Shown piece after piece: positions 36,542-47,084 of a stretch of 64,000 nt of DNA. Position 1 is the stretch's first letter. Each line of letters starts with the position of its first letter. Location of the stretch: contig MU863877.1 of NCBI GenBank assembly GCA_033296885.1, positions 1 to 64,000 on the forward strand. Reading direction: 5' to 3'. Source of the DNA: Triangularia verruculosa. Its lineage: Eukaryota; Ascomycota; Sordariomycetes; Sordariales; Podosporaceae. A program made the position numbers and the translations under genes. A model generated the notes under the pieces. The model made no database searches, was not told the origin of the DNA, and saw nothing but the letters and a program-made list of their open reading frames with translations.

Positions 36542-36766
36542 GGCAGAGAGTGACCATATGGGAGGGCGGGATGGGAAGTTGCTTACATCTTTGGGAAAGG
36601 CGAGAGCTCAAGGCGCTACGATGTTACCTGCTCACCAAAACTGGTCAGCACGGATCCCAATACTCGGTCCAAAACGACGAAGTTAATGTCTCGTTATCAA
36701 GTCTCAGGCTACAACTTGTTAGCAGATGCTCTCTCTGAATCGACATTGGGGTGCCAACATACCTCA

Positions 36767-36846
36767 TTAAATCAGATTTTGTTTATATGTTCATTTCCAA
36801 CCCGAAGGCGGATCAAACAGTGTGAATATCGCATCATCATATTGAT
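36767..36846 (-). ncRNA. Intronic box C/D snoRNA 3
   Basis: Box C ATGATGA at 36834-36840 and box D CTGA at 36772-36775, inside intron 36709-36880. Internal TTGA and ATGAAC elements could be D' and C'. The terminal stem is short and AT-only. No rRNA complement recognised. Confidence 0.6.
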
Positions 36847-37181
36847 AGTGTCGCCAGCCAAGAAGAGGGGGATGAATTACCTGAACATGGCAATGTTAGT
36901 CAACGGCTCATGTCCTGGCAAGCGTGTGTCAAGCGAAAAGACAACGGCACAATCAGGTGACGAGTTCTCAACAAGAATTTCTCCCCAACCCCCCTCACAG
37001 GATGTACAGTCCCGCTTTTGATGAGAGGAGCCAGAGAGGCTTCGTTTATGTCCGCCCGTTCGTTCAAATCTTCGTCATGGTGTCTTGGGAGGTGGAGAGA
37101 GTGAGCTAGAGCATACCTGCACGATTGCATGTTAGCATCGCTGTGACATAACAGTTGGCAGTAAACAATCGAGAAGTGATG

Positions 37182-37277
37182 CCAGAGTCAGACAAGGCTG
37201 AAACTATAACAGTGAATCCACATGGTTTATTAAGAATGAGGAATTCCCTATATTGGTTTTCTATCATCACCAAGGCG
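37182..37277 (-). ncRNA. Intronic box C/D snoRNA 2 (18S rRNA guide)
   Basis: Box C GTGATGA at 37264-37270 and box D CTGA at 37188-37191. The plus strand next to box D reads CAAGGCTGAAACT (37193-37205), identical to the highly conserved 18S rRNA segment before TTAAAGGAATTGACGG. So the snoRNA is antisense to it over 13 nt starting one base from box D. By the box D plus five rule the target is the first G of the GG in CAAGG. The closing stem is weak. Confidence 0.75.
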
Positions 37278-37445
37278 GGGAGTGCAAAGAAGAGAGAAAA
37301 AGTCGACTAACCTTTTGAAATGAAGTTGCTGGAAATTGGTGTTTCAAGGTCAAGTCGTCGGTAATCGAGTCTCCATCGGCACTGGGAGGGGAGTTAGCAA
37401 CTGTCGCGAAAAAACCCGCTCCAAACAAGTCGATGTCATGTATGT

Positions 37446-37524
37446 GCTCTCAGTCGAAAGGTTATCCCCACGGTGTGGTCGGAGTTGGATTGTTCAATGA
37501 TTTGGTGATATCATCATAGGAGCG
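37446..37524 (-). ncRNA. Intronic box C/D snoRNA 1
   Basis: Box C ATGATGA at 37511-37517 and box D CTGA at 37450-37453, flanked by a short closing stem (GCTC against GAGC). It lies about 40-50 nt inside the first intron of the host transcript. A TTGA at 37493-37496 could be box D'. I did not recognise the rRNA target of the sequence upstream of box D. Confidence 0.65.
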
Positions 37525-37744
37525 GTCTCTGGTGCAGAAGAAATCGACGAGGGAATAAGCTTACCTTGCCGATTGGAGGTCGAGGCCGAGGAAATGCGAC
37601 CTGCGCGCTTTCCTCTGTGTGGTGTTGTGGGAGAAGGGAAAGCTTTGCGAAGTTGGGGAAAATTTTGGAGCTATTAAAAAAACCAATCGGTGTGGGGCTT
37701 CCATGATAAGATTGAAAGCCGGCCCAAGCTTCTAGCAGCTGCCC

Positions 37745-38059
37745 CACAAATAATCCGGTGCACTTCGATAGATGAATAGCCCGGATGATAGCGCTCTCGA
37801 TAAGTGCAATCCCCGGGAATTGCAGATCTATTCGCCATCAAGCAATCTTGGCGCTACGGCTGACCCAGTTGTCCGTCATTCTTGGCAAGGCGCATCTGCC
37901 GTGGCGAATTAGCTTATCGATAACAGGTCGGTGTATGTGAGGCGTAAGACCCCGAGTGCACCCTCCCCCTCTGAACCTCTTTTGTTTTCCCATCATTCAC
38001 CCTCACGAGGCCTCTCAGCTCGAACAACCCGTGAGACTTCACCGACTGTTCAAGCCATC
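37745..38059. other. Divergent promoter, snoRNA host and CKB2-like gene
   Basis: About 315 bp between the presumed 5' end of the minus-strand snoRNA host and the ATG at 38060. Contains two TAGC/TATCGATA-rich stretches (37800-37925). The frame of the plus-strand gene is open upstream but without an ATG. Confidence 0.45.
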
Positions 38060-39385
38060 ATGTCTCCGTCCGCCGGAGGCGTGCTGGCTACGGCCGCACT
38101 GCGAGCACTTCGCAAGAATCTCGCCAGTACCTCCAAGATGGTGGCTAAACTCGTCCGCAACAAGCTCGCCGCCACCCGAGCAACAGTTGCAGAACTTCAA
38201 CCCATCGCTGTTCGAAGCAACCCTCGCCAACCCATCCACCCAGCGGCCTGGTTGCGTCAACAAAAGCGCGCTGGAGGAACCAAGTGGTATTCCACTGCCA
38301 ACTTCAATGCTGCCGTCCGCCGTTACCTTAGCACCGGCAATGTCGGTCAAACCAACGCAGGTGGCTTCCGCTTTGATCGTTCCAAGCTTCCCAGCTCCAA
38401 CACCTCCCGGGCCGTTGCCCAACTCACTGCTCGGGCACCATTCGCATCGACACTACGCCCAAATCTTACCGGTGGTGCTCTTCCCAGAACTGCCGGGGGA
38501 TATGCGATGCCCGGCTGCGGACGTGCTGGAGGCGCGCGGTTTTTCAGTCACACCCCCGCAGCTCCAGCCCAGGTTGTCCAAAATGTGAGTCAAGCTATGA
38601 GGGCTTTCTGGCTCTCTGGCCAGCGGGCGAGGTATGACGGTCTCGGATCCAACGGCGAGAAGAGATATCGGGCTGTAGGTGCTACTCAGGAAGCGGCGCG
38701 TACTCGCATGAGCTCCACCCCTCACAACGCCCCTGGATCTTTCATCGACTTCCATGTTGGGCCCACCATCACCGCCCTCAGCCCTCTCGGGGCTGCTCTT
38801 CCCCTCGGAGCTACTGCCACCAAGGGCGCCGCCACCCTCAACGAGGAAGGCTTCCTTGACGTTCTTTCTGTCGACTTCGCTCGTGTTCTCAAGGATCTCG
38901 CCGCAGTCATGACTGACCTGAAGAAGGTTTCTGACCTCGGGGACCTACCGATCGCTTTGGAAAAGGGCAACGTCCTAAGGATACGGTTCCCCGGTGTTGA
39001 CGCACAAACCGTTGAACATATATGTGATGACATTGGTGTTCAGCGGGGTATCATCGGGCAGGATCCTGACTTTGATGTTAGCACCGGTGTACCAGTTGCA
39101 CTTCGATTTCCTTTTGCACCAGGTGGAAGCTGTGTCAATACAATCACTTCGCCTGGTGGTTCACTTCGGTCACACAATTCAGAATCGTCAGATGTCGAAG
39201 AGGCGTTCTTTGTGGAAGAGCTTGAAGAGAACCCCTGGCATCTGTCGTCACTGTCGGACTATGAAGAAGGATACGAGAGTGCGTCGCCACTTGAAGCTGC
39301 TTCGAGTAGCTCGGGAAATTATGAGGGACTTGAAGGTATTTACAGATTCATCGAAGAGTGTGATCGGGCCAAGGGCCTACTCTGA
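38060..39385 (+). CDS. Mitochondrial-type protein of the fungal 'CK2 beta-2-like' family
   Basis: A 441-aa single exon from the ATG at 38060. The first 110 residues are rich in Arg, Ala and Ser with almost no acidic residues and several R-Y-S/L-S-T motifs, like a mitochondrial presequence. The conserved core at about residues 225-365 reads FIDFHVGPTITALSPLGA, then FLDVLSVDFARVLKDLAAVM, LGDLPIALE and LRIRFPGVDAQTVEHICDD. By recollection, filamentous-fungus homologues with this core carry the label 'casein kinase II beta 2 subunit'. I see no CK2-beta zinc motif (CPxxxC) here, so that name is doubtful. The C-terminus is acidic and Ser-rich. Confidence 0.75.
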   Translation: MSPSAGGVLATAALRALRKNLASTSKMVAKLVRNKLAATRATVAELQPIAVRSNPRQPIHPAAWLRQQKRAGGTKWYSTANFNAAVRRYLSTGNVGQTNAGGFRFDRSKLPSSNTSRAVAQLTARAPFASTLRPNLTGGALPRTAGGYAMPGCGRAGGARFFSHTPAAPAQVVQNVSQAMRAFWLSGQRARYDGLGSNGEKRYRAVGATQEAARTRMSSTPHNAPGSFIDFHVGPTITALSPLGAALPLGATATKGAATLNEEGFLDVLSVDFARVLKDLAAVMTDLKKVSDLGDLPIALEKGNVLRIRFPGVDAQTVEHICDDIGVQRGIIGQDPDFDVSTGVPVALRFPFAPGGSCVNTITSPGGSLRSHNSESSDVEEAFFVEELEENPWHLSSLSDYEEGYESASPLEAASSSSGNYEGLEGIYRFIEECDRAKGLL

Positions 39386-39552
39386 TTCTTCGCGCTCAAT
39401 TATTGCGGTGCAAGACAGCTGTTTGAGAGGTCAGTTTTCGGTGGTATGGTAGCGCATTTGGTTGTGGACATCTCCTTTCTCCTTTGTTAAGCTTACTGTT
39501 TTCATGCTATTTACAGGACTGGGTATAATCAGGCCCTAGGAACTCACACACT

Positions 39553-40089
39553 TCAGTATGCGCAAGTAGATCTACACACAGAATAGTACCACGCTACTTG
39601 TTGAAGAAATTGCCCGATTCCAGTTATCCTCCTTGTGCCTGAACGTTGTGTGCCTTCAAAGGTTGTCACTAGTATCTCAATCAAGTTTTCTTCTGACATG
39701 GACGAAAGCAATCGCATGCTAGAGTCTAATCTGTTATCACACATACCTTCAAACCATCTACAAACACATCGGCCGCAATACATCTTACTCGTGCAGGGCA
39801 TCGATAAAACCGTCCACTTACACTCCCACTGGAAATTTTCTCTGGCGGTCTCTCTATTTTGTCCGGCGTGCCAGTTAACATGAACGTGCCATATAATATC
39901 CTGGTCAATGGGTCCTTTTTGACCATTCATAATGCCGTTCCCGCGTCGAAGATGGCGGCCGACTTCGTCGAGGTCAAAGGTTTGACTGCTTTCATCACCA
40001 TCTGCAGAAACGCTGGAGAGGAGAGGTGCTCCCACATACCTCCTCAAAAGGATCAGATAAGCTACAACTTTTAGGGTGTCTCTCGACAT
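39553..40089 (-). CDS. Orphan ORF, hypothetical protein
   Basis: An open frame of 178 codons from the ATG at 40089. The middle part (FDLDEVGRHLRRGNGIMNGQ, then DQDIIWHVHVNWHAGQNRE and FQWECKW) looks protein-like. The part after about 39820 may be intronic, since GTAAGT at 39814-39819 and GTATGT at 39741-39746 are possible donors. No family recognised. It could be a small lineage-specific gene or part of an untranslated transcript. Confidence 0.35.
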   Translation of the reverse strand: MSRDTLKVVAYLILLRRYVGAPLLSSVSADGDESSQTFDLDEVGRHLRRGNGIMNGQKGPIDQDIIWHVHVNWHAGQNRETARENFQWECKWTVLSMPCTSKMYCGRCVCRWFEGMCDNRLDSSMRLLSSMSEENLIEILVTTFEGTQRSGTRRITGIGQFLQQVAWYYSVCRSTCAY

Positions 40090-40789
40090 TACCGCTCTTG
40101 GGCTCGCCACGGAAACGGGTTTCCATGGCGGTGCCTGGCGCCATAGCTCAGGTGAAGCTAACTTTTATAGACGGAATCTTTCACGAAATAGAGGCTATTA
40201 GCTCTATATAAAACGCGGAAGCTGTCAAAAAGATGGATCGGGTCGGCGTCAAATTTGCCGGTAACTTTTCTCATGGTTGCCTCACTGGCAGCTTGCCGGC
40301 TTGACAACGACCTGACAGACGAGAGAAGTGCTCCCAGCTGCTTGCCAGATGCTCTATCCCCAAGCTGCTCCCTCCTATTCAGATGAATTTTCTTATTGTC
40401 ACTGATCCCAACAATAATAAGATAGATGACAGCAGGCCCCACTGGTGCCCTTTTCTCATTGCTGTCCCAATCCAGTACTTTTCTTCCGCCTTTTCCTTCA
40501 CCCATTCCCAACTGTGATCGAGAACTTCTTTTCATCTACAGAAAACAAGTTTCCCTACAACAGTTTCGATTGCTACGATCCTGGCCACTCGCGCATCTGC
40601 TCTCCCTGCCTTCTTCGTCCTCCTTCTGTCACTTCCTCCGCAGAACGATCGACCTCGCGACTTTGTCTCTGTTGACGCCGAGCAGCTTGGGATTACCATC
40701 ATTAGCGTCACTGAGCCGAACCCAGATAGAGATCACCACACACTCTCTAAATCAGCGCTACGAAGTTCCCTTCTTCTCAACTGGGCATC
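40090..40789. other. Intergenic, 700 bp
   Basis: Upstream regions of the orphan ORF (minus) and the gene at 40790 (plus). Pyrimidine-rich from 40440 to 40700, as is usual for promoters and leaders in these fungi. No other feature. Confidence 0.45.
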
Positions 40790-41817
40790 ATGACGAACTT
40801 TGACACCGGCTCTCTCCCCGACTGCGGCAGCTCGGACGACGGCACAAGCCAGAGCAAGGAGATTATCAAAATGGATCCCTACCTCTTTACTACCTCTCCC
40901 CACCCTGACACACCAATCGAGTCGATCGAGGACGATGGAACTTCCAACCTTGAAAGCGATGGATGTTCCAATCACGAGAGCACACCCAAATATGGTCGAT
41001 CCAGTGAGTTCCAGACGGCCCCCCCAAAAAACGGTCGTCTGACAAACTTCACCATGTCTGGATGGCAGCATCATGACACCGTTAACTGAAGAATGGTCGA
41101 CACCGCCTCAAATCAAAGCTCAGAGGGTCCGATTCGATGTTCCAGCCGATGAGACTCGTCACCTCAAGAGAAAGAGGGCCTACAACACCACGCCACTCCC
41201 GCGTTTAAACCCGGCCACAGGCTACACAGCGCCTGTTCTTTTCAGGGGACAAGATGGTTCTATCACCAGTGACGAGGATGAGGACGAGATCCAGCCAGCG
41301 GCAAAACGGCCACGCAACGAAATCGCGACGCCTGTGACTTACTTCACTTCTAATCGGGGCTTTGAATCGTCGTTTTGTCGAGACGAGCGGGAAAACTCAG
41401 CTGCTGCCAACACGGGAGACCTTGACCCCGTGGAAGGACTCAAGGATGAAGTGCCCTTGGCCTCGGGTTTCGACGATAGGTACGCTACTAACCCATTCTG
41501 TTCTTGTGAAAATACGCGCAACGTTTACTGACCATCTCGACAGCGACGCCTTCGTTCGCGAATGGATCTTGTCGATCCCAACGGTATACCCCAGCTGGGA
41601 TGATGAAGTTACTGCCGACGACTTCCAGCAGCGCGATCGAACGCTGGATTACGATAGCGATATCGAGAGCATGATAAGCAACAAGGCGCCCAAGAGTCTA
41701 AGCTACGGGCCGCGAAGCCCGACATTTGCTTTGAACAGCCCAAGTTATGTTCCTTCGGCTCCTGCTCAAATCAAACGAGAGGGGGAATTGGCTTATATGG
41801 AAGTAGGACGGTATTAA
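40790..41817 (+). CDS. Hypothetical nuclear-type protein
   Basis: Three exons proposed: 40790-41003, 41092-41479, 41544-41817 (291 codons). The second intron (GTACGC, ACTGACC branch, GACAG) is secure. The first (GTGAGT donor; acceptor AG at 41090-41091) was chosen because it is the one that restores phase, while a nearer AG at 41068 does not. The protein is acidic at the start, has two basic clusters (KRKRAYN, KRPRNE) that could be nuclear signals, and ends GELAYMEVGRY. The DAFVREWILSIPTVYPSWDD segment in exon 3 looks structured. No family recognised. Confidence 0.6.
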
Positions 41818-43056
41818 CTGGCTGATATGGAGGGGGGTGTATTTTAGGTGGAGGGTTGTATGGTATAGCACGATTACCAGTGGAGGGAGGGCAGTTGGAG
41901 CCTTGCGAGAAGTGCGGGTATGTCTTTTATAGCACTCTCCGTCTTATATATGATGTTAAGCATTACTGGGGTCATCGGGAGGCGCCTGATTGTGGACCGA
42001 GTCTGAAATATTGAGCTGTCGTTTTTTCATCTCCATACAAGGGTCTGTGGCTTATGTTGAAGTTCCGGCACGCGAGGAACATCTCAACAAGGAGTATTAA
42101 TTAGGACGAGTACATGTTAATGGATGATATTGAGCCTGCAATGATAATCTCGCTATCATTGCTGCTTGCGGTAACGCAAGCCATGATGTGGTTGAGCGAG
42201 CTTTGGTGTGGTTGAGAGAATTACTGAGATCGAGAGAGCTTTGGCATGGCCGAGTTAGCTTTTGCGTCAATGACCCGGAAGTTACTGTTGACCTGTAGTA
42301 CTCTGTTTAAAACCGACAATAGAAACAACAATAATATCTTCGTCGAATGGGCCATACTGCCATTCTATAAAAGTAGTCACCCTTGCAAGAGGCTAGAATA
42401 TCCGGCTAGCGGTAACGAGAGTGATCCCTAGCAACACAAAGAGACGCAATGTCGCGAGATTTCCACCTCTTTTCTCTGGTGACTTCCAAGCCGGGCTCTG
42501 GGTCAGCGAACCATCTGAGAGATCGAGCCACAGCAGCTGTCAACGGACAGGAAGGGACGAAGATTTGCTGACTCTGAACTACAAGACGTTACCTATCAAC
42601 TGGTATTTCGTCCACTGCATGTGGTGGATTTTCCCCATAAAACCTTCCGGGGTGAAGTTCAAGGTAGCAAGCCTACCAGATATCAAGCCTCACACTCCCC
42701 CCAGCGATGCATACACCATGGAACCCTAATCAGTGTGGTGGATGATCCGACGTTTCATGACCGTTCATTTACCGTGAGTGTCCAGTGCGGTTTGAAGATT
42801 TGTGATACAGTGGTCTGAATTATCGGCAAAAAAGAGCGAGGTGGTAAAGTGGTAAAGGTGATGAATTGGGAAAGAAGCTATCAAACACCATCTAGATAAG
42901 TAGGAAAACACAGCTAAAAACTCAAGGAACAACATCTAAGAGAAACTGCCATCAAAATTCAAGCTCCTGATTAAACACCAGAGAACAGAGCTCAATGCGG
43001 TCCATTGAACGCCATCCTCGCACCGTAATACGCCACAATCTGTGTTTTAAAAGTCC
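41818..43056. other. Intergenic, 1.24 kb
   Basis: Convergent 3' regions. Contains an imperfect local duplication around 42190-42260 (GTTGAGCGAGCTTTGG-like units). No gene supported. Confidence 0.45.
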
Positions 43057-46000
43057 CTATGTGGCTTGCCGTTTGGGCTCCTGCTGCCCTTCTTCTGACA
43101 AGAGGCCTCCCGTCTCCGAAAAACGCCGCTTCCTTGCAGTGCTTGACGGCGCCAGTGTGGACGCGTCTGGATCAAGCAGCTTGATATCCTCTTCAGTCAG
43201 CAGAGCGCCCGAGGCCCATGCGCTCAAGACACGGTAAGCTTCTTCCCCGATCAAGATGACCAGTTTCTCCTTCTCATCCAACAACAGTCCCAGACGCCTT
43301 CCTGCCTCTTTCTGAAAAGCTTTCCAGGTTGCCTCGAAGTCTGGAAACTTTCTGATCCAAAAGTTAAACTTTCCGAGATCTTCTTTGCTATCATCACCAT
43401 CGTTGTCATCGTCGCTCTTGCTCCAGCCATGACTGGAAGAGTAGAAGTCTTTAATATTGTCAGTGATGGAGATTTGGGCGTTGAGAATGTCAGTCATGAA
43501 CATCGAAAGAATGTGCTGTACTTCACGTTTCGTGTTCACGCACACCCGGAACTCCCCCTTTTCATCCGTGCTGGTCTTGAAGTCGGGAATCGTCTTGCAG
43601 AGCGAACAGCTGCAGTTTTTTGAGTTTCCCGGGCCTGAAAGCTCTGGTTCCTTCAGAGGTGTGAAAAGGACCACGAATCGAAACAGGACTTTGGTGAAAA
43701 GCTTCCGATACCCCTTTTCCTTCAGCATTGGCGAGGCGATGGTCTGTCTGTAGAGGATATCCCGCAGCAGAGGGACCCATGTGCACCAAAGATCTGCCCT
43801 TTGGGACAAGTCTGCCTCGTCTGCAATGGCGGACGCAAATTCCGATCCTTGCTTAGTTAGGCCAAGTGTCTGAAGGCGGTCGAGAATCTTTGTTAACGGA
43901 GAGACTGAAATTGACTGTTCGGATTCTTCCATCAACTCCTCACACAACTGCTCGAGTATACCACTTGGGAGTTGCAATACTTTGCAGTATCCTTTATACT
44001 CGGAGTAATGCCCAATAACGCGTTTTGGAATACGGCGAGCGTGCGCTTTGCTCCAAACTTTCTCAAAGATTCGAAGAGCAGCGTTCAGCTCAATGACGGG
44101 ACGGCAGAGACGACTATGCCGAAAATCATGATACTCATGGTGGAGGTGGTTGGAGTAAACTGTCCGGGACAATAGCCTGGAAAGAAAACCGCACACAGCA
44201 GCTGGTCCGTTGATGGCAGGCCCCGCCCTACAGTTTGGTGGTTAGTATTCATTCCGAACAGAGAAAATCCTGCGGAACTCCTTTTGCTCACTTATTTTCT
44301 AACAGTTCAACAAACACACTAGACTTGAGGCTGATGTCAACAAGATCTATGGCCGTGTCAAAAGACATCAGCTCCTGTTGTATGCCCGCACTCTCGATAA
44401 TTTTCGCAAGCTCCGAGTCAACAAAGTCTATCCGCAAATCGTTTGGCCATTCGAGCCGCGTAAGTCTTTTGAGAAGGTACTTCCTGTCGTGAATGTCGTG
44501 GCAAGCGGCAAGTAATTGAGACAATCTGCGTTTATATGTTCGTTAAAGTCAGCCTGTCTTCGGACCTTAATCGCAGCGCATGGCATGAGGGTAAAGTGCA
44601 GATTCCGAAGCCAACGTACCCATCTTGAAACAATAAATTGCTCACACAACCTGGATTCATCAGAATGGCCGTCCGGAGTAGATACATCAGATTACAGGCC
44701 TCGATGGAGGCGCGAATGTCGCCCGTATCAACAAATATAACCAGGCGACGGAAGAACTCATAGTCACCATGGTGTAAGCATGCTTGAATGGCGTTCATGA
44801 ATAATTCCCTCGTCCACGTTGAAGGTTCGACTCTCATGAGGGTAGGTCGTATATGCTGCCAGAAGTTTTGGTTGATAAGAGACTGGGTCAGCGGTGTCAA
44901 CGACCGCTGAATGAGATACTCCGAAAAGCCATTCCGGTCAGACAGAGAGAAATGATCAGTGAGCATGGAATGGAGCTCGTGGTTGGGGAGTATGATGACC
45001 GCCTGTGTGTATTTGCGAGTAAGATCGTGAAGCCCAGATGAAATTGAGGGGTTTCATCACTCACCTTGACGTCACTATACCACCAAGTTCCAAGGAGATG
45101 TGCCTATGGTGATGGTTAGCAAGGCCAGTACAATACGCCATCATATGAGCTCGATGTCATGAACCTACCTGGCCTGTGACATGGGATGCGCGTTCTTTTT
45201 TGCAAGGCCTGAGCTTCTCAAAATATTCTGTGTCCAAAATGTTCTTCTCGATGATGTCGAAGCCATCAAGTGCAGTGTTGACGGCATCTGGTAAGTAGAC
45301 CGTCATCATGTACTTCTCTATTGAATGAATCTCCGTCTTAAAACGTGACTGAGATGCCCGAGAATCTCCCTCCGATGGTCCGAGTTCCAAAGACTTGATC
45401 ATTTTTTTGTGCAAGTCGGCGAGAAGAATGGTAAAGCCTATGTGGTAGACTTGCTCTTGCAGTGCTGAGGCATACTTTGCACATTCTTCAGGCTCCTTAT
45501 CTTGATAAACTGGGTCTAACACATGACAGAGGTATTGGTGTCCTGTACGATATTGTTCCCAATACTTGAGAGCCTCGACAAGCTTACTCTCTCCCCTGCA
45601 TTTCAGCCTGGCACTTGGCAAACAGGGCGAAATGGTTGTGAGAAACTCAAACTCGAGCATCATCAGCTTGGAACCCTCGTTGGGGGTGAAACCGAATGAC
45701 ACATCAGAGAACCTATGCCAGAGTAAGCGATTTGTAGAGCCCGAAAGATGTATCATTTTGAACCCACCAAGCAGCAACAAAACCTGGAGTGCCATCATCG
45801 TACGGGTCGAGGACTCGTTCCTGCTCAAAGCCCTTTTCCCGCTTCCCAAACGAAAAGAAGATTTGCTCGCACTCGGAACCCGGTATCCCAACCATCAACG
45901 TGCCGAAACCGCCCGCCTCGGAATCCACCGCGCTGCAACACCCTTTAGCGTCAAAGTATTTGGTAAACATGCTGTATCTGTTATACTCACAACTTGCAAG

Positions 46001-46451
46001 GCTTCAAGAATGCCCCCTTCTCAGCTATCAGCACACCTTTAGCTCGCAAATCGCAAGGGAAAACTCTTAGTTCGGCAGAGACTTTCTGAGCCATCGACTT
46101 GAGCCAGCCACTCTCACTCCAATCTGGGACATGGGAGTGCCGGATGTTATATTGGGTGTCCAGTCTCAATATCCCAGGCGTGGAATCCGAAAGAGGTGTG
46201 ACAATTGAAGTCTCCTTGCCCCATGCAATGAAATCCAACAATTTTGTCGGATAACCGCACAGGCTGATCGGTTCACTGAAGCCGTTGGCTATAAGCTCGC
46301 ATCCCCTCAGGTCTTTGCTCGAAAAATTCTGAAAGGTACACCAAGATGGCTCGGGCTGGTTACCCTCAGCATCCGCTTCGTTGAGCAATCGATGGAGATT
46401 TGGCTTGATGCAGGGCAGCGACGGCCCGCAACATGCCATGTTGAGAGGCAT
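43057..46451 (-). CDS. 2OG-Fe(II)-oxygenase-like protein, active site degenerate (paralogue A)
   Basis: Seven exons (46451-45991, 45932-45768, 45712-45169, 45103-45065, 45002-44620, 44525-44292, 44227-43057) close to 998 residues. The order AELRVFPCDLRAKGVLIAEK, GAFLKPC, GGFGTLMVGIP and AAWFSDV matches the Fe2OG dioxygenase core of a large fungal family of about 1000 aa. Where active relatives have KPHxD, this has KPCKF (Cys152). Where they have SDVxHEV, it has SDVSFGF (Phe215). The later Arg is Lys224. All usual iron and cosubstrate ligands are therefore missing. The C-terminal half is helical with a Cys cluster (CSCSLC) and a KRKR/KR tail. Likely a non-catalytic homologue. The ATG at 46439 is an alternative start. 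Confidence 0.85.
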
Positions 46452-47084
46452 GATGGTTGAGTTGCTTCAATGGCTGAATTTCGTAGGAGTTGATGCCAAA
46501 TTCTCAGATCGGTCTGTCGAATGGATGAAAGGTGAAGCACACGAGAAGGGAAACCGGAAACTTCTTCCCATTTTTCCTGGGGCGTCCGGACGTCAGCAGA
46601 GAAAGAATTTTTCCAAAGCTTAAAGGCCTCCTCCACCCTGTGGCTTGCCAGGTGAGTCATGGGTGTCAGTTTAACTGAACCTTGTCAGAGAGTCAAGATA
46701 ACTAACAGATAAGAGCCAGCGTCTGTTTGCTAACAGAAGTAATAACTGGGCACAACGAGAGACGCGCTGTGGCAATGAATGAAGAGCTTTGGAGGAACAG
46801 TGACGGCTATTTGAGATGTGTTGAGACACATATACTTCTTCCAATCACCTGAACCAGATGTAATTTCTGGTTACCGTTGGAGCTTGTAGGCATACATGTG
46901 ACTATATCCGGAAAGGAGCCCACGGCAGGGCATCGAGTATGTTGATGGCCGCGGAGAGCAGGAAGGAGCGTTGAGCTGCACCTTCCCATTTTCCAGATCC
47001 AGCTCTAGATATACGGTCCGCCTTTCATCTTCTCTTCTTTCTTTTCCACCCGACAACAACGTAATTCACACCCCCCATTTCACG
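46452..47084. promoter_or_regulatory. Shared divergent promoter of the oxygenase-like pair
   Basis: 633 bp separate the two head-to-head starts. Pyrimidine-rich near 47030-47080 ahead of the plus-strand ATG. I see no clear inverted symmetry, so the head-to-head arrangement may be an old inverted duplication. Confidence 0.5.

Larger units (their letters stand above)
36160..37740 (-). ncRNA. Spliced noncoding transcript hosting box C/D snoRNAs
   Basis: On the minus strand a series of good splice sites defines short exons around four introns of about 170-230 nt. Exon 1 ends at 37565. Intron 37382-37564 has GTAAGC and GCTAAC...CCCAG. Exon 2 is 37312-37381. Intron 37117-37311 has GTTAGT and GCTAAC...GTGCAG. 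Exon 3 is 36881-37116. Intron 36709-36880 has GTAATT and GCTAAC...TTGTAG. Intron 36395-36586 or -36627 has GTAAGC or GTAACA and ACTGACC...GTGTAG. Each intron contains one box C plus box D pair, and two have antisense matches to conserved rRNA segments. Exons have only short conflicting frames. This is the layout of snoRNA host genes. Transcript ends are estimates. Confidence 0.7.

Noticed and set aside
41004..41068. Shorter first intron ending at AG 41067-41068 in the gene at 40790
   Set aside because: It puts the next exon out of phase and meets a stop at once. The later AG restores the frame.
42190..42260. Imperfect direct repeat as a mobile element trace
   Set aside because: Too short and diverged, with no terminal repeats or target duplication.
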